Positions 62,804 through 64,000 of a stretch of DNA of 64,000 nucleotides are shown here, one piece after another; positions within the stretch are counted from its first letter, which is position 1, and each line of letters starts with the position of its first letter. Below the pieces are notes generated by a model. It made no database searches and was not told where the DNA came from. It saw only the letters and a list, made by a program, of their open reading frames with translations. The position numbers were made by a program, and so were the translations under genes. Source of the DNA: Chitiniphilus shinanonensis DSM 23277 (GTDB lineage Bacteria > Pseudomonadota > Gammaproteobacteria > Burkholderiales > Chitinibacteraceae); contig NZ_KB895339.1 of the NCBI RefSeq assembly GCF_000374805.1, positions 1 to 64,000 on the forward strand. The letters are read 5' to 3'.

Positions 62804-63406
62804 ATGGCTGTCCTCGTTGGTAAACAAGCTCCCGCCTTCACCGCCGCCGCCGTACTCGGCAACGGCCAGATCGTCGATCAATACCACCTGCACGACAACA
62901 TCAAGGGCAAGTACGCCGTGGTGTTCTTCTACCCGCTGGACTTCACCTTCGTGTGCCCGTCGGAACTGATCGCCTTCGATCACCGCCTGGAAGAGTTCAA
63001 GAAGCGCAACGTCGAAGTGATCGGCGTGTCGATCGACAGCCAGTTCACCCACAGCGCCTGGCGCAACACCCCGGTGGACAAGGGCGGTATCGGCCCGGTC
63101 GGCTACACCCTGGTCGCCGACGTGAAGCACGAGATCGCCAAGGCATTCGACGTCGAATCCGCCGATGGCGTGGCATTCCGCGGCACCTTCCTGATCGACA
63201 AGTCCGGCGTGGTGCGTCACCAACTGGTGAACGACCTGCCGCTGGGTCGCAACATCGACGAAACCCTGCGTACCGTCGACGCGCTGCAGTTCACCGAAGA
63301 GCACGGCGAAGTGTGCCCGGCGGGCTGGAACAAGGGCAAGAAGGGCATGAAGGCCGACGCCAAGGGCGTGGCCGAGTACCTGGCCTCTGAAGCTGCCTCG
63401 CTGTAA
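62804..63406 (+). CDS. Typical 2-Cys peroxiredoxin (AhpC/Prx1 type)
   Basis: A 200-residue peroxidase that reduces hydrogen peroxide, organic peroxides and peroxynitrite. Peroxidatic Cys51 is in FYPLDFTFVCPSE and resolving Cys171 in GEVCPAGW. The length is that of the Prx1/AhpC subfamily. No ahpF is adjacent, so electrons probably come from thioredoxin; trxC is at 4.3 kb. AGGAGA ribosome site. Ends at an intrinsic terminator. Confidence 0.95.
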   Translation: MAVLVGKQAPAFTAAAVLGNGQIVDQYHLHDNIKGKYAVVFFYPLDFTFVCPSELIAFDHRLEEFKKRNVEVIGVSIDSQFTHSAWRNTPVDKGGIGPVGYTLVADVKHEIAKAFDVESADGVAFRGTFLIDKSGVVRHQLVNDLPLGRNIDETLRTVDALQFTEEHGEVCPAGWNKGKKGMKADAKGVAEYLASEAASL

Positions 63407-63444
63407 GCGGGATCTGCCGCTCAAGGCGCTTCGGTCCAAAAAAG

Positions 63445-63470
63445 AAAGCCCCGGTTCGCCGGGGCTTTTT
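63445..63470 (+). terminator. Intrinsic terminator after the peroxiredoxin gene
   Basis: AAAGCCCCGG-TTCG-CCGGGGCTTTTT: a 10-bp perfect stem with UUCG loop and T run. Confidence 0.93.
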
Positions 63471-63572
63471 CATTGCGGCGCCTGGCGTCGTCACATCGGG
63501 CGCGAAAGCGCGCGGTCCGTCCGGCCGCCCGCGCTGCGGCATAATGCTGCTTTGCCTCCTGAAAACCGTCGT

Positions 63573-64000
63573 ATGTCGCAACACGTGATCGCCCCACCGG
63601 CCGCCGGCATCAGCCCGCGTGCCTGGTATGACAGCCTTTCCGGCCAGCCCGGCTTTATCTTCGATGCCGCGCAGGCGCAGGCCATCGACCGGCTGGAGGC
63701 GCTGTGGCAGGCGCTGGTGGAGTTCAAGCGCAAGCGCAATCGCCTGTTCGGCAAGAGCCTGTTGCCGCAGCCCGACCTGCCGCGCGGGCTGTACTTCTGG
63801 GGTGGGGTGGGGCGCGGCAAGAGCTTCCTGATGGATGCCTTCTATGCCGGCCTGCCGTACCGCCGCAAGCGCCGGCTGCACTTCCACCACTTCATGCAGG
63901 AGGTGCACGCCGAGCTGAAGAAGCAGCAAGGCGCCGACGATCCGCTGGCGCGACTGGCCGAAAAGTGGGCCCGCGCGGTGCGGGTGCTGTGCTTCGACGA
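63573..64000 (+). CDS. zapE: Cell division ATPase ZapE (partial, 3' end outside window)
   Basis: The first 142 codons of an AFG1-like ATPase. Walker A GGVGRGKS is at 77-84 after RGLYFWGGVG, followed by LHFHHFMQEVHAEL and, at the edge, VLCFDE, the start of Walker B. These match ZapE, which destabilises FtsZ polymers at the constricting septum. The frame is open to base 64000; about two thirds of the protein is missing. ATG 63573. Confidence 0.93.
   Translation, partial: MSQHVIAPPAAGISPRAWYDSLSGQPGFIFDAAQAQAIDRLEALWQALVEFKRKRNRLFGKSLLPQPDLPRGLYFWGGVGRGKSFLMDAFYAGLPYRRKRRLHFHHFMQEVHAELKKQQGADDPLARLAEKWARAVRVLCFD

Overview
The window is high-GC, densely coded bacterial DNA with no rRNA, phage or CRISPR. 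Gene content and order (class I phaC next to a thiolase; gyrA, two thioesterases, serC, pheA, LOG-type gene, hisC; rarA-lolA; gspCDE followed by a PilZ gene; a PEP-CTERM protein) point to a betaproteobacterium, probably Neisseriales/Chromobacteriaceae-like. This placement is inferred from gene content, not from a search.

Layout. 1-140: twenty head-to-tail 7-bp repeats. 0.1-4.7 kb: SMP-30 lactonase, SulP transporter, and a persulfide-sensor-type ArsR repressor with two YeeE/YedE sulfur-transport proteins, divergent from trxC. 4.9-10.7 kb: pbpG, phaC-phaA, mercaptopyruvate sulfurtransferase, an exported PEP-CTERM protein. 10.9-16.5 kb: hrpA, a 271-bp inverted-repeat element, a membrane PAS protein without an output domain.

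16.7-37 kb is a sulfur-acquisition region. It starts with a family 2A encapsulin operon: rhodanese, serine O-acetyltransferase, a small XRE regulator, the SrpI-type shell protein and a cysteine desulfurase with a long disordered N-terminal cargo domain. Next come sfnR (sigma-54 activator) with a flavin monooxygenase; then ssuD, a second MsuC-like monooxygenase and ribB on the opposite strand; then a long reverse operon (msuE-sfnG-degenerate adenylate-forming protein-livG-livH-livM-binding protein-livF); then sfnB. Two divergent control regions each carry two outward-facing sigma-54 promoters. Between them lie six copies of a TGCTG-N6-AGCA dyad placed with mirror symmetry and 31-bp spacing, which I read as SfnR enhancers. 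Sulfone and sulfonate uptake, oxygenation, FMN reduction and riboflavin supply thus appear to be one regulon. Copies of a palindromic repeat sit in three intergenic gaps of the transporter operon, and two more lie elsewhere in the window.

37-64 kb is mostly housekeeping: tRNA-Asp and tRNA-Val, type II secretion gspCDE, PilZ protein, qmcA-nfeD, serS, rarA, lolA, an OmpA-family protein, gyrA, two hotdog thioesterases, serC, pheA, a LOG-family hydrolase, hisC, an M30-like metallopeptidase lipoprotein, a GGDEF-EAL protein, a solute-binding protein, a peroxiredoxin with a well-matched OxyR site, and the start of zapE, which runs off the right edge.
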